From Xanthomonas arboricola (GTDB lineage: Bacteria > Pseudomonadota > Gammaproteobacteria > Xanthomonadales > Xanthomonadaceae): a stretch of 64,000 bases of DNA. Positions 19,058 through 28,065 of the stretch are shown here, in pieces. A model generated the notes under the pieces. The model was given only the letters and a program-made list of their open reading frames with translations, searched no databases and had not been told where the DNA came from. The stretch spans positions 124,001-188,000 of the forward strand of contig NZ_MIGY01000002.1 of assembly GCF_002940665.1 (NCBI RefSeq), in the 5' to 3' direction. The stretch's first letter is position 1. The number at the start of each line of letters is the position of its first letter. The position numbers and the translations under genes are program-made.

Positions 19058-20559
19058 CCGCAGAGATCCCGACGATGAATTCCCCCACGCCGCCGCCACA
19101 GCGCAGCCTCGGTTCGCGCGCCGCCGGTGGCGCGGCGGTGACCATGATCGGCCAGTCGGCCAAGATGGTCGTGCAATTCGGCGGCATCATCCTGCTGGCG
19201 CGCTTGCTGACGCCTTACGACTACGGCCTGATGGCGATGGTCACCGCCATTGTCGGTGCGGCCGAGATCCTGCGCGACTTCGGCCTGTCCGCCGCTGCCG
19301 TACAGGCCAAGCATGTCAGCCGCGAGCAGCGCGACAACCTGTTCTGGATCAACAGCGGCATCGGCTTGTCGCTGTCGGTGGCGGTGTACGCCTCTGCCCA
19401 CGTGATCGCCAATTTCTACAAAGAACCGGCGCTGGTGACGATCTCCCAGGCGTTGGCGGTGACGTTCCTGATCAATGGCATGACCACGCAATACCGCGCG
19501 CATCTGAGCCGCGGGCTACGGTTTGGCCAGGTCGCGCTCAGCGATGTGGGATCGCAGGTGCTGGGCCTGGGCGCGGCCGTCGCTGCCGCCTTGCTGGGTT
19601 GGGGCTATTGGGCGCTGGTGGTGCAGCAGGTGGTGCAGGCGGTGGTCAATTTCATCATCGCTGCAAGCTGCGCGCGCTGGTTGCCGGGCGGGTATCAACG
19701 TTCGGCGCCGATGCGCGACTTCATGAGCTTCGGCTGGAACCTGATGGCCGCGCAGTTGCTGGGCTATGCCAGCCGCAACGTCGGGCAGGTCATCATCGGT
19801 TGGCGCACCGGCCCGGACGCACTGGGTCTGTACAACCGTGCGTTTCAGCTACTGATGATGCCGTTGAATCAGATCAACGCGCCCGCCACCAGTGTGGCGT
19901 TGCCGGTGTTGTCGCAGTTGCAGGACGACCGCGAACGCTTCAGCGCCTTCCTGCTGCGCGGGCAGACGGTGATGGTGCATCTGATCGTTGCGCTGTTCGC
20001 CTTCGCCTGCGCGCTGGCCATGCCGCTGATCGTGCTGGTGCTGGGCGAGCAGTGGCGCGAGGCGGTGCCCCTGTTCCAGGTGCTGACGCTGGGCGGTATT
20101 TTCCAGACTGCGTCGTATGCAACCTACTGGGTATTCCTTGCCAGGGGCCTGATGCGTGCGCAGTTGCTGTTCTCGCTGGTCAGCCGCATCGTGCTGATCG
20201 GCTGCATCTTCGTCGGCTCGCGCTGGGGCGCGATGGGCGTGGCGATCGGTTATTCGTTCGGCCTGCTGGTGACCTGGCCGTTGTCGCTGGTCTGGGTCGG
20301 CAAGATTTCCGACGCACCGGTAGGCGCACTGTTCACCAATGCGGTGCGCGCGATGACGGCGTATGGCGTGGCGGGGGCGTGCGCGTATTACGCATCCATC
20401 ACCGTCGGTGGCCCGCTGTGGCAGCAGCTGGCCGTTGGTGCGGCCACGATGGCGGCGGTCTGTCTGCTGGCGTTGGCGATCTGGCCCGCGTTCCGCCGCG
20501 ACGTCATTGCCATCCTCAATATCCGCAAGTTGCTCAAGCAGGCCAAGGCACGCCAATGA
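19054..20559 (+). CDS. gumJ: Xanthan lipid-linked repeat flippase (Wzx type)
   Basis: GumJ moves the finished lipid-linked pentasaccharide across the inner membrane. The 501-residue protein is a MOP-superfamily polysaccharide transporter with about 14 helices and the family N-terminal pattern [20 protein letters not shown], then [17 protein letters not shown]. The GTG at 19054 overlaps the gumI stop and has GGAG 10 bases upstream. An ATG at 19075 is the alternative and would shorten it by 7 residues. Confidence 0.95.
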   Translation: MTAEIPTMNSPTPPPQRSLGSRAAGGAAVTMIGQSAKMVVQFGGIILLARLLTPYDYGLMAMVTAIVGAAEILRDFGLSAAAVQAKHVSREQRDNLFWINSGIGLSLSVAVYASAHVIANFYKEPALVTISQALAVTFLINGMTTQYRAHLSRGLRFGQVALSDVGSQVLGLGAAVAAALLGWGYWALVVQQVVQAVVNFIIAASCARWLPGGYQRSAPMRDFMSFGWNLMAAQLLGYASRNVGQVIIGWRTGPDALGLYNRAFQLLMMPLNQINAPATSVALPVLSQLQDDRERFSAFLLRGQTVMVHLIVALFAFACALAMPLIVLVLGEQWREAVPLFQVLTLGGIFQTASYATYWVFLARGLMRAQLLFSLVSRIVLIGCIFVGSRWGAMGVAIGYSFGLLVTWPLSLVWVGKISDAPVGALFTNAVRAMTAYGVAGACAYYASITVGGPLWQQLAVGAATMAAVCLLALAIWPAFRRDVIAILNIRKLLKQAKARQ

Positions 20560-20623
20560 GATCGACCTCGTCTTCGCCTGCGTTCTTGCATGCTTTCTCC
20601 CACTCATTCATAGGACACGGCCC

Positions 20624-21823
20624 ATGAGCGATACACCCGCCGCCGCTTCCGGCATTCGCCGGCCTTGCTACCTGGTCCTGTCCGCCCACGATTACCGCAC
20701 GCCACGGCGCGCCAATATCCACTTCATCACCGATCAACTCGCGCTACGCGGCACCACCCGGTTTTTCTCGCTGCGCTACAGCCGGCTGTCGCGCATGAAA
20801 GGCGACATGCGGCTGCCGCTGGACGACACCGCAAACACCGTGGTGTCGCACAAGGGCGTGGACTGCTACCTGTGGCGCACGACGGTGCATCCGTTCAACA
20901 CGCGCCGCGCCTGGCTGCGTTCTGTCGAAGATGCGATGTTCCGCTGGTATGCCGCGCACCCGCCACGCCAGTTGCTGGACTGGATGCGCGAGGCCGACGT
21001 GATCGTGTTCGAAAGCGGGATCGCGGTGGCTTTTATCGAGCTGGCCAAGCGCGTCAACCCGGCAGCGAAGCTGGTCTACCGCGCCTCCGATGGCCTGAGC
21101 ACGATCAATGTCGCGTCCTATATCGAACGCGAGTTCGATCGGGTTGCACCGACGCTGGATGTAATCGCACTGGTGTCGCCGGCAATGGCAGAGGAAGTGG
21201 CAAGCCGCGACAACGTGTATCACGTCGGTCACGGGGTGGACCACAACCTGGATCAGCTGGGCGACCCGTCGCCGTATGGCGAAGGCATCCATGCGGTTGC
21301 GGTGGGCTCGATGTTGTTCGACCCGGACTTCTTCGTGGTTGCCAGCAAGGCGTTCCCGCAGGTCACGTTCCACGTGATCGGGTCGGGCATGGGCCGGCAT
21401 CCCGGCTATGGCGACAACGTGATCGTCTATGGCGAGATGAAGCACGCCGAGACCATCGGCTATATCAAGCACGCCCGTTTCGGGATCGCGCCTTACGCAT
21501 CCGAGCAGGTGCCGGTGTATCTGGCCGATAGCTCGATGAAGTTGTTGCAATACGATTTCTTCGGCCTGCCTGCGGTGTGTCCGAATGCCGTCGTGGGGCC
21601 GTATCAATCGCGTTTCGGCTACACTCCCGGCAACGGTGAATCGGTCATTGCGGCCATCAGTCGCGCGCTGGACGCACCGCGCGTGCGTTACCGCCAATGC
21701 CTGAATTGGTCCGACACCACCGACCGCGTACTGAATCCCGGTGCGTATCCGGAAACCCGTTTGTACCCGCAGCAGAATGGCGCAGCTGCGCGCGCTTCTT
21801 CGGAGGCCGTGCTCTCGCACTGA
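20624..21823 (+). CDS. gumK: UDP-glucuronate beta-glucuronosyltransferase
   Basis: GumK adds glucuronic acid to the lipid-linked trisaccharide. The 399-residue protein is the type member of GT70, a GT-B monotopic enzyme of known structure. The general base reported at Asp157 in X. campestris corresponds to Asp156 here ([10 protein letters not shown]), and the donor-site run [18 protein letters not shown] is intact. The ATG at 20624 gives the [23 protein letters not shown] start. A 64-base spacer precedes it, where weak internal promoter activity has been reported in X. campestris. Confidence 0.97.
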   Translation: MSDTPAAASGIRRPCYLVLSAHDYRTPRRANIHFITDQLALRGTTRFFSLRYSRLSRMKGDMRLPLDDTANTVVSHKGVDCYLWRTTVHPFNTRRAWLRSVEDAMFRWYAAHPPRQLLDWMREADVIVFESGIAVAFIELAKRVNPAAKLVYRASDGLSTINVASYIEREFDRVAPTLDVIALVSPAMAEEVASRDNVYHVGHGVDHNLDQLGDPSPYGEGIHAVAVGSMLFDPDFFVVASKAFPQVTFHVIGSGMGRHPGYGDNVIVYGEMKHAETIGYIKHARFGIAPYASEQVPVYLADSSMKLLQYDFFGLPAVCPNAVVGPYQSRFGYTPGNGESVIAAISRALDAPRVRYRQCLNWSDTTDRVLNPGAYPETRLYPQQNGAAARASSEAVLSH

Positions 21824-21856
21824 TGCCGCGCACCCAACTTTAGGAGACTGCTCGTT

Positions 21857-22651
21857 ATGGCCAATGCTTTGCTGCAGAAATGGATCGAACATGCGGAGCG
21901 CCGTGCCTTGTTCTGGTGGCAGCCGAAGAACGCCGGCGTCAACATGGGCGATCATCTGTCCAAGGTGATTGTGTCCTGCGTGCTCTCCTTGCAGGACAAG
22001 ACGCTGATCGAGAAGCGCGATCTCAGCAAGAAGCTGATTGCCATCGGGTCGGTGCTGCATTTCGCCAAGGACGGCGACACCGTCTGGGGCAGCGGCATCA
22101 ACGGCAAGATTCCCGCCGAGCGAAATACCTTCAGCACCCTCGATGTGCGTGCGGTGCGTGGCCCGAAGACGCGTCAATTCCTGCTCGATCGCGGGATCGC
22201 GGTGCCGGAGGTCTACGGCGACCCCGGTCTGCTGACCCCGATGTTTTTCCCCGCCGATGCGCTGGGAACGGCGAACAAGCGCCCCTTCGCCATCGTTCCG
22301 CATTTCAACGAACCGGTCGAGAAGTACAGCGCCTACGCGGATCATCTGGTGTTTCCCAACGTCAAGCCTGCGACGTTCATGAGCGCGTTGCTGGGCGCCG
22401 AGTTGGTGATCAGCAGCTCGCTGCATGGGCTGATTCTTGCCGAGGCGTACGGGATTCCGGCCGTTTACCTGGATTGGGGTAACGGCGAGGATCGCTTCAA
22501 GTACGACGACTACTACAACGGCACCGGACGCATGCAGTGGCACTCCGGCAACAGCGTGGAAGAGTGTCTGAAGCTTGGCGGCAACGGTGATTTCGACCTG
22601 GAGAAACTGCAGGCCGGGCTGCTGGCCGCGTTCCCTTACGATCTTTGGTGA
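21857..22651 (+). CDS. gumL: Xanthan ketal pyruvate transferase
   Basis: GumL transfers pyruvate from phosphoenolpyruvate to the terminal mannose as a 4,6-ketal, which sets the charge and viscosity of xanthan. The 264-residue protein belongs to the polysaccharide pyruvyl transferase family, with NAGVNMGDHLSKVIV, the YGDPGLLTP loop and the C-terminal LLGAELVISSSLHGLILAEAYGIPAVYL signature. The start follows AGGAG (21842-21846). Confidence 0.97.
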   Translation: MANALLQKWIEHAERRALFWWQPKNAGVNMGDHLSKVIVSCVLSLQDKTLIEKRDLSKKLIAIGSVLHFAKDGDTVWGSGINGKIPAERNTFSTLDVRAVRGPKTRQFLLDRGIAVPEVYGDPGLLTPMFFPADALGTANKRPFAIVPHFNEPVEKYSAYADHLVFPNVKPATFMSALLGAELVISSSLHGLILAEAYGIPAVYLDWGNGEDRFKYDDYYNGTGRMQWHSGNSVEECLKLGGNGDFDLEKLQAGLLAAFPYDLW

Positions 22652-22655
22652 TTCG

Positions 22656-23450
22656 ATGATGCAGGGCCGGCACGTGGATACGGAGACGACAGCAACCGCC
22701 AACTTGGCGATACCGCAGGGCGTGGTGATTCCGCTCGGCGGATTTCCGGTGCTCTCCACCACGCAGGAAGCGTTTGCACTGGAGTTGTTTCACGCATTGG
22801 CCGCCCGGCAACCACGCCGGGTGTTTTTTGCCAACACCAATTTCATCGTGCAATGCCAGGCACTGCGGCTGCGGATGCGTGAGCCCAGCGTGCGCATCGT
22901 CAATGACGGCATCGGCATGGATCTGGCAGCACGCCTGATCCATGGTCGGCGCTTTGCCGGCAACCTCAATGGCACCGACCTGATTCCGTATCTGTGTCGT
23001 GAGGCCGCGCAGCCACTCAAGTTCTTCCTGCTCGGCGGTCGTCCGGGCGTGGGCAAGACCGCTGCCGCGACCTTGACCGGAACCCTCGGCCAGCAGGTGG
23101 TGGGCATGTGCGACGGCTACGGCGAATTTGCAGCCGCCGGCGAGGGCCTGGCCGAGCGCATCAATCGCTCGGGCGCCGATGTGCTGCTGGTGGCCTTCGG
23201 CAATCCGCTGCAGGAGCGCTGGATCCTGGATCACAGCCATGCCCTGAACGTGCCGTTGGTGTTCGGGGTCGGCGCGTTGCTGGATTTCCTGTCCGGCACC
23301 GCCAAGCGCGCGCCGGATTGGGTACGGCGCCTGCATATGGAATGGATGTACCGGCTGCTCAACGAGCCGCGTCGCCTGCTCAAGCGCTATAGCTGGGATC
23401 TGCTGGTGTTCTTCCGCACCTGCCTGCGTGCGGGCAAGCACCTGCCGTGA
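22656..23450 (+). CDS. gumM: UDP-glucose:glucosyl-lipid beta-1,4-glucosyltransferase
   Basis: GumM adds the second backbone glucose to make the lipid-linked cellobiose. The 264-residue protein is a WecG/TagA/CpsF family (GT26) enzyme with the conserved NTNFIVQC, VRIVNDGIGM, LLVAFGNPLQERWI and the C-terminal RLLNEPRRLLKRY. Two adjacent ATGs (22656 and 22659) are possible starts. It is the last gene with a direct role in making the repeat unit. Confidence 0.97.
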   Translation: MMQGRHVDTETTATANLAIPQGVVIPLGGFPVLSTTQEAFALELFHALAARQPRRVFFANTNFIVQCQALRLRMREPSVRIVNDGIGMDLAARLIHGRRFAGNLNGTDLIPYLCREAAQPLKFFLLGGRPGVGKTAAATLTGTLGQQVVGMCDGYGEFAAAGEGLAERINRSGADVLLVAFGNPLQERWILDHSHALNVPLVFGVGALLDFLSGTAKRAPDWVRRLHMEWMYRLLNEPRRLLKRYSWDLLVFFRTCLRAGKHLP

Positions 23451-23485
23451 TGCATGCGCGGCGTTGGCTGGCTTAGCATGTAGGC

Positions 23486-23947
23486 ATGCATCCAACCGCC
23501 GCCAGCCTGATCCGTTCGCTCGAACTCGCCCCGCATCCGGAAGGCGGGCATTTCCGTCGCGTGTATGCGTCGGCTCGCCAGGTGACAGACGGCAGTCAGC
23601 CGCGCCCGGCGCTGACCGCCATCCGCTTCCTGCTCGCTGCCGGCGAATCCAGCGCCTGGCATCGCGTCGATGCGGAAGAGAGCTGGCATTGGCAGCAGGG
23701 CGATGCGCTGGAGCTGTCGATCTACGACGAGGCCAGCGGGCAGCTGCAACGCCTGATCCTGGATGCTGCCGAGCGCGGTGAGCCGATGCACGTGGTGCCG
23801 GCAGGGTGCTGGCAGGCGGCGCGGTCGCTTGGCGATTTCACCCTGGTGGGCTGCACGGTCTCGCCGGGATTCGTCTGGGAAGGATTCGCGCTGCTCGACG
23901 GCGCCTCGCCGCTGGCCGCACACCTGGCCAGCCTGGATCCACGCTGA
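23486..23947 (+). CDS. DUF985 cupin protein
   Basis: The 153-residue protein is a single-domain cupin of the YML079w/DUF985 type. It opens with LELAPHPEGGHFRRVYAS, has the barrel motif FLLAAGESSAWHRVDAEESWHWQQGD, and closes with VGCTVSPGFVWEGFAL. Family structures resemble sugar epimerases and other cupins, but no reaction is established. It starts 35 bases after gumM in the same direction, so it is probably co-transcribed with the gum operon, between gumM and gumN. A role in modifying a sugar is only a guess from location. Confidence 0.88.
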   Translation: MHPTAASLIRSLELAPHPEGGHFRRVYASARQVTDGSQPRPALTAIRFLLAAGESSAWHRVDAEESWHWQQGDALELSIYDEASGQLQRLILDAAERGEPMHVVPAGCWQAARSLGDFTLVGCTVSPGFVWEGFALLDGASPLAAHLASLDPR

Positions 23948-24036
23948 GCAATCGGCGGCTGCGGCGAACATTTCCCTAACGCGGCCATGGCCGGCTTGGC
24001 GTAGTGTCCGCGTTCTCACACAGGGGGCGAGACGTG

Positions 24037-25056
24037 ATGCGAGGCCAGCGGGCGGGGTGGGGCGTGGGAATGATGCTGGTGTCGTTGCTGGCGTCGGCCA
24101 GCGATGGCACGACGCCGCAGCCGGCCGCGCCCTCGCCGCCGGCCGTGGTCGATCTGGAAGCGATGGTGGTGCGCGGCGTGCAACCCGGCCCGGGCCTGTG
24201 GAAGGTCAGCAAGGGCGATCATGTGCTGTGGATCCTGGGTACCGTGTCGCCGCTGCCGAAGCGGCTGCAGTGGCAGTCGGCCGAGGTGGAAACGATCATC
24301 GGCCAGTCGCAGCAGGTGCTGATGGCCCCGACCGTCCAGATCGATGCGGACATGGGGTTCTTCGGCAAACTGACCCTGCTGCCGGCGGCGATGAAGGCGA
24401 TGAAGAACGAGGACGGCCGCGAACTGCGCGAGCTGCTGCCGGCCGAGCTGTATGCGCGCTGGTCGGTTGCCAAGGCACGCTATCTCGGCAGCGACCGTGG
24501 GGTGGAGCGCAAGCGCCCGATGCTTGCCGCCGGCGAGTTGTATCAGGCGGCGATCAAACGCTCCGGCCTGGCGCGCTCGCCGGTGATCTGGTCGGTGGTG
24601 GAACGTGCCGCCAAGCGCGCCGGGATCAAGCCGACGCCCACCGCGCTGGATTACAAGATCGCCGACCCGCGCCAGGCCATCAAGGAGTTCCGCGCCGGTG
24701 GCATGGACGACACCGCGTGCTTTCGCAGCATCCTGGTCACCGTCGAGCGCGACCTGCCCACGATGGTCGAGCGCGCCAACGCCTGGTCGGTGGGCGACAT
24801 CGAGGCACTGCGCCAGTTGCCACGCGAGGATCCGCAGGCTGCCTGCATGAGCGCCATGGCCAGTTCCGGCGCCGCCAGGAAGCGCGGCATCGACGATATG
24901 GAACGGCGCATGCGCGAGCACTGGCTGAGCATCGCCACCACCGCGCTGCAACGCAATCGCAGCACCTTCGCGGTGCTGCCGATCAGCCGGCTGACCGCAG
25001 CCGATGGCTATCTGGCGCGCTTGCAGGCACTGGGATATGCGGTGGAAGCGCCTTGA
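24037..25056 (+). CDS. gumN: GumN, TraB/PrgY-family protein with altered catalytic motif
   Basis: This 339-residue protein belongs to the TraB/GumN (PF01963) family, related to the Tiki metalloproteases. It has an N-terminal signal-like hydrophobic stretch (MMLVSLLASASDG) and should be exported. The usual active motif has a GxxH His after a strand; here the matching place reads ILGTVSPLPKR, with Ser in place of His. The following strand has QVLMAPTVQID where a Glu is normal. It is therefore likely not a protease. gumN is not essential for xanthan in published mutants. Start options are GTG 24034 or ATG 24037, with GGGGG just upstream. Confidence 0.93.
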   Translation: MRGQRAGWGVGMMLVSLLASASDGTTPQPAAPSPPAVVDLEAMVVRGVQPGPGLWKVSKGDHVLWILGTVSPLPKRLQWQSAEVETIIGQSQQVLMAPTVQIDADMGFFGKLTLLPAAMKAMKNEDGRELRELLPAELYARWSVAKARYLGSDRGVERKRPMLAAGELYQAAIKRSGLARSPVIWSVVERAAKRAGIKPTPTALDYKIADPRQAIKEFRAGGMDDTACFRSILVTVERDLPTMVERANAWSVGDIEALRQLPREDPQAACMSAMASSGAARKRGIDDMERRMREHWLSIATTALQRNRSTFAVLPISRLTAADGYLARLQALGYAVEAP

Positions 25057-25193
25057 CACGTCGGCACGACTTTCCGGCGGTTGTGGTCTGGAAAGAGGTG
25101 GCGATCGACTGACCGATCGCCGTCCTCGCAGGCAGGCGATGCGCATATTGCGCGCGCCGGCGATCGATCGGCTCGGCCCACGCCAGCCACGGT

Positions 25194-26225
25194 ATGCTGC
25201 GCGCCTTGTCCAACGAGACCTCCGTGTTGAACGCATTGCCGCTGCGCATCCTGGGCACCGGGCGCCACGTCCCCGCCACGGAGGTGACCTCGCAACAGCT
25301 GGATCAACGCTGGCAGCTGCCGGCAGGCACCACCTTCGCGCGCTCGGGAGTGGCCACGCGCCATTACGTGGGCGAGGGCGAGACGGCTTCGTCGATGGGT
25401 GCGGCGGCGGCGACCCAGGCGCTGGCAAGCGCGGGCATCGACCCCGGTCAGATCGATTGCCTGATCTCGGCCTGCAGCGTCATGGAGCAGCCGATTCCCT
25501 GCCAGGCGGTGCTGATCCAGCGCGCGCTCGGGCTGGGCGATTCGGGCATTCCGGCCTTCGACGTCAATGCGACCTGCCTGAGCTTTCTGGTGGCGCTGGA
25601 CCTGGCCGCGAATGCGTTGGCGCTCGGGCGCTACCGGTGCGTGTTGATCGTTTCCAGCGAGGTGGCATCGGGCGGGCTGGATGCATCGACGCCGGCCACC
25701 GCCGGCTTGTTTGGCGATGGCGCGGCCGCGGTGGTCGTGGGGCGCAGCGCCGCCGATGACGGCTCGGCACTGCTGTCCAGCCGCCTGTCCAGTTACGGCG
25801 ACGGCGCGGAGCTGTGCCGCATTCGCGGCGGCGGCACCCGCTATCCACGCGGCGAAGAACAGTCGCCTGATGCCTTGCGCAGCTTCAGCATGGATGGGCG
25901 CGGTGCCTACCGGTTCGCGGCGCGCCATCTGCCTGCATTCTGGGAACGGCTGCTGGGCGAGGCCGGCACCACCACGGCAGCGTTGCGCTGCCTGGTCCCG
26001 CACCAGGCCTCCGGGGGCGGTCTGGATCATGTGGTGCAGGCGCTGGGGCTGCGCCCCGATCAGGTGATTCGCATCCTGCGGGCCACCGGCAACCAGGTCG
26101 CCGCCTCGCTGCCGCATGCCTTGCATCACGCCCGGATCGAACAACGCGTGCAGCGTGGCGATCTGGTTGCGCTGCTCGGCACCGGTGCCGGGCTCGCGAT
26201 CGGCGGCATGGTGTTGCGGTACTAG
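25194..26225 (+). CDS. gumO: GumO, 3-oxoacyl-ACP synthase III-like (KASIII/OleA-type)
   Basis: This 343-residue thiolase-fold protein is predicted to make a carbon-carbon bond between acyl thioesters. The KASIII catalytic triad is complete: Cys about 128 in NATCLSFLVAL, His in CLVPHQASGGG, and Asn in ATGNQVAASLPHAL. The C-terminal GTGAGLAIGGMVL loop is normal. Despite its name it has no established role in xanthan. It heads a six-gene overlapping operon with a lactonase-like protein, a reductase and two glycosyltransferases. GTG at 25224 is an alternative start. Whether it uses fatty acyl-ACP or acyl-CoA cannot be told. Confidence 0.92.
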   Translation: MLRALSNETSVLNALPLRILGTGRHVPATEVTSQQLDQRWQLPAGTTFARSGVATRHYVGEGETASSMGAAAATQALASAGIDPGQIDCLISACSVMEQPIPCQAVLIQRALGLGDSGIPAFDVNATCLSFLVALDLAANALALGRYRCVLIVSSEVASGGLDASTPATAGLFGDGAAAVVVGRSAADDGSALLSSRLSSYGDGAELCRIRGGGTRYPRGEEQSPDALRSFSMDGRGAYRFAARHLPAFWERLLGEAGTTTAALRCLVPHQASGGGLDHVVQALGLRPDQVIRILRATGNQVAASLPHALHHARIEQRVQRGDLVALLGTGAGLAIGGMVLRY

Positions 26226-26236
26226 GGCGTGTGCGC

Positions 26237-27109
26237 ATGTTCCCACAAGGTCGCGCCCTGATGCCGCCGCGCGTGTCGCTCGAGTTGCTGCGCATCGGCC
26301 ATTGCCGCCACTGCGAGCGCATGGTGCGTGCGGACGGCCACTGGCATGCGGTGGAATTTCCCGCGTTGAGCGTGCTGATCCGGCATCCGCAGCGCGGCGC
26401 GCTGTTGTACGACACCGGGTATGCGGAGCATTTTTTCCGCGCGACTGATCCCTGGCCCGAGCGCCTGTATCGCTGGACCACGCCGGTGCACCTGCCCGCG
26501 CACGAAACGCTGGGCGCACAGCTGGCACGCCGTGGCGTGCAGCTGGAGGAGATCGCCTGGTGCCTGATTTCGCACTTCCATGCCGACCATGTCGGTGGCC
26601 TGCGCGATCTGCCTAACGCGCGCTTCCTGTGCCTGCGCGCCGACTATCAACAGTTGCGCAGCTGTTCGCGCCTCGGCGGCCTGCGGCGTGCCTTGTTGCC
26701 GCAGCTGCTCCCCGAGGATTTCGATCGACGCCTGCAGTTTGCCGAGCAGGCGCCGTTGCGTGCGCTGACCGGCGCCTGGCAAGGCCTGGGCGCGGCCTAC
26801 GATCTGTTCGAAGACGGCAGCGTGCTGGCCGTGCCGTTGCCCGGGCACGTGCCCGGGCAGATGGGCCTGTGGTTGCGCGATCAACACGACCGCGAGGTGT
26901 TGCTGTGCGCCGACGCGGTGTGGTCGTCGGCGACCTGGTCTGCGCTGCAGTGGCCTGCCTGGCCCACACGTTTGTTGATGCACGATTGGCGCGCGTTCCG
27001 GCGCACCGTGCAGCAGCTGCACGCGCTGTCGCATGCGTACCCGGAGTTGGCCATCCTGCCGTCGCACTGCCAACCCAGTCTTGACCGTTATCAACCGGAG
27101 TGGCGATGA
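26237..27109 (+). CDS. gumP: GumP, metallo-beta-lactamase fold hydrolase
   Basis: The 290-residue protein has every ligand of a two-metal MBL site: HFHADH, the later His in LPGHVPGQMG, the bridging Asp in LLCADAVW and the last His in LPSHCQPS. This arrangement matches lactonases such as AiiA and other alpha/beta-lactone or thioester hydrolases. An unusual N-terminal CRHCERM segment could bind a metal. It follows gumO by 11 bases and overlaps the next gene by 4, so the two probably act in one pathway. No signal peptide is seen. The ATG at 26237 is chosen; GTG 26231 is possible. Confidence 0.9.
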   Translation: MFPQGRALMPPRVSLELLRIGHCRHCERMVRADGHWHAVEFPALSVLIRHPQRGALLYDTGYAEHFFRATDPWPERLYRWTTPVHLPAHETLGAQLARRGVQLEEIAWCLISHFHADHVGGLRDLPNARFLCLRADYQQLRSCSRLGGLRRALLPQLLPEDFDRRLQFAEQAPLRALTGAWQGLGAAYDLFEDGSVLAVPLPGHVPGQMGLWLRDQHDREVLLCADAVWSSATWSALQWPAWPTRLLMHDWRAFRRTVQQLHALSHAYPELAILPSHCQPSLDRYQPEWR

Positions 27110-28065
27110 GCCTGCGTATTCTCGTGACCGGTGCATCCGGCTTTGTCGGTGGGTCCTTCCTGCGACGTTTCCAGGGGCAGCCGGGTGTGGAGATCCACGG
27201 CATCGGTCGCCGCGCCAGCGAGCTGCCCAACTACCATCGCATCGATCTGAGCCAGCCGTTCTCGTTGCAGTGGCAGCCGGATGTGGTGATCCACGCTGCG
27301 GCATTGGCCTCGCCGTGGGGCACGCGCGCGCAGTTCCAGTTGCACAACGTCCAGGCCACCGCCAACGTCATCGACTTCTGCAAGCGCCATGGCTGCCCGC
27401 GTCTGCTGTATGTGTCGTCCAGTTCGGTGTTCTATCGCGAGGAGCATCAATACGAGCTCAGCGAGGACAGCCCGATCGGGCCGGCGTTCGTCAACACCTA
27501 CGCGCAGACCAAATACCTTGGCGAAACGCTGCTGCAGCAGTATCCGGGCGACAAAGCCGTGCTTCGCCCGCGTGCGGTGTTCGGGCCGGGAGACACGGTG
27601 CTGTTCCCGCGGGTGATCGCCGCTGCGCGCAAGGGGGCGCTGCCGCACTTCGTCGGCCAGACGCAGCCGGTGATCGGCGACCTGATCTACATCGATACGC
27701 TGTGCGATTACCTCTATCGCGCGGCGACCGCGCCGCAGTTGCAGCCGGCCTACAACCTCACCAATGCGCAGCCGGTGGATCTGCAGCAGTTGCTGTTGGA
27801 CTTGCTCACGCGCCTGCAGCTACCGCTGCCGCAACGGGAAGTGCGCATCGCCACCGCACTGCGTATGGCCAGCGTGGTGGAAGCGGCTTATCGCGTGCTG
27901 CGCCTACGCGGCGAGCCGCCGATCACGCGCTTCGGCGTGGGTGCGTTCGCCTATTCCAAGACCTTCGACCCACGACGCACGCTCGCCGATCTCGGGCCGC
28001 CCAGCGTCAGTCTGGAGCAAGGCATCGAGGCATTCGTGCGTTGGCAGGCGGCGCAGTGGGCGTAG
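27106..28065 (+). CDS. NAD(P)-dependent extended SDR (epimerase/dehydratase or reductase)
   Basis: The 319-residue protein is an extended short-chain dehydrogenase/reductase: N-terminal Rossmann GASGFVG, catalytic SSSSVFY, and YxxxK in NTYAQTKYLGE. The family covers nucleotide-sugar epimerases and also 3-beta-hydroxysteroid-dehydrogenase-like enzymes such as OleD, which reduces the beta-keto acid made by OleA. With a KASIII-like gene two places upstream, the second role is worth considering. The ATG overlaps the gumP stop (ATGA). Confidence 0.9.
   Translation: MSLRILVTGASGFVGGSFLRRFQGQPGVEIHGIGRRASELPNYHRIDLSQPFSLQWQPDVVIHAAALASPWGTRAQFQLHNVQATANVIDFCKRHGCPRLLYVSSSSVFYREEHQYELSEDSPIGPAFVNTYAQTKYLGETLLQQYPGDKAVLRPRAVFGPGDTVLFPRVIAAARKGALPHFVGQTQPVIGDLIYIDTLCDYLYRAATAPQLQPAYNLTNAQPVDLQQLLLDLLTRLQLPLPQREVRIATALRMASVVEAAYRVLRLRGEPPITRFGVGAFAYSKTFDPRRTLADLGPPSVSLEQGIEAFVRWQAAQWA

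Noticed and set aside
20744-22762. A 672-codon minus-strand frame opposite gumK and gumL
   Set aside because: Antisense shadow of two well-known genes; composition typical of reverse-frame translation.
8863-25056. The gum cluster as a recent mobile island inserted at tRNA-Pro
   Set aside because: No integrase, no direct repeat of the tRNA end and gene codon use similar to the surroundings. An old acquisition remains possible, a recent one is not supported.
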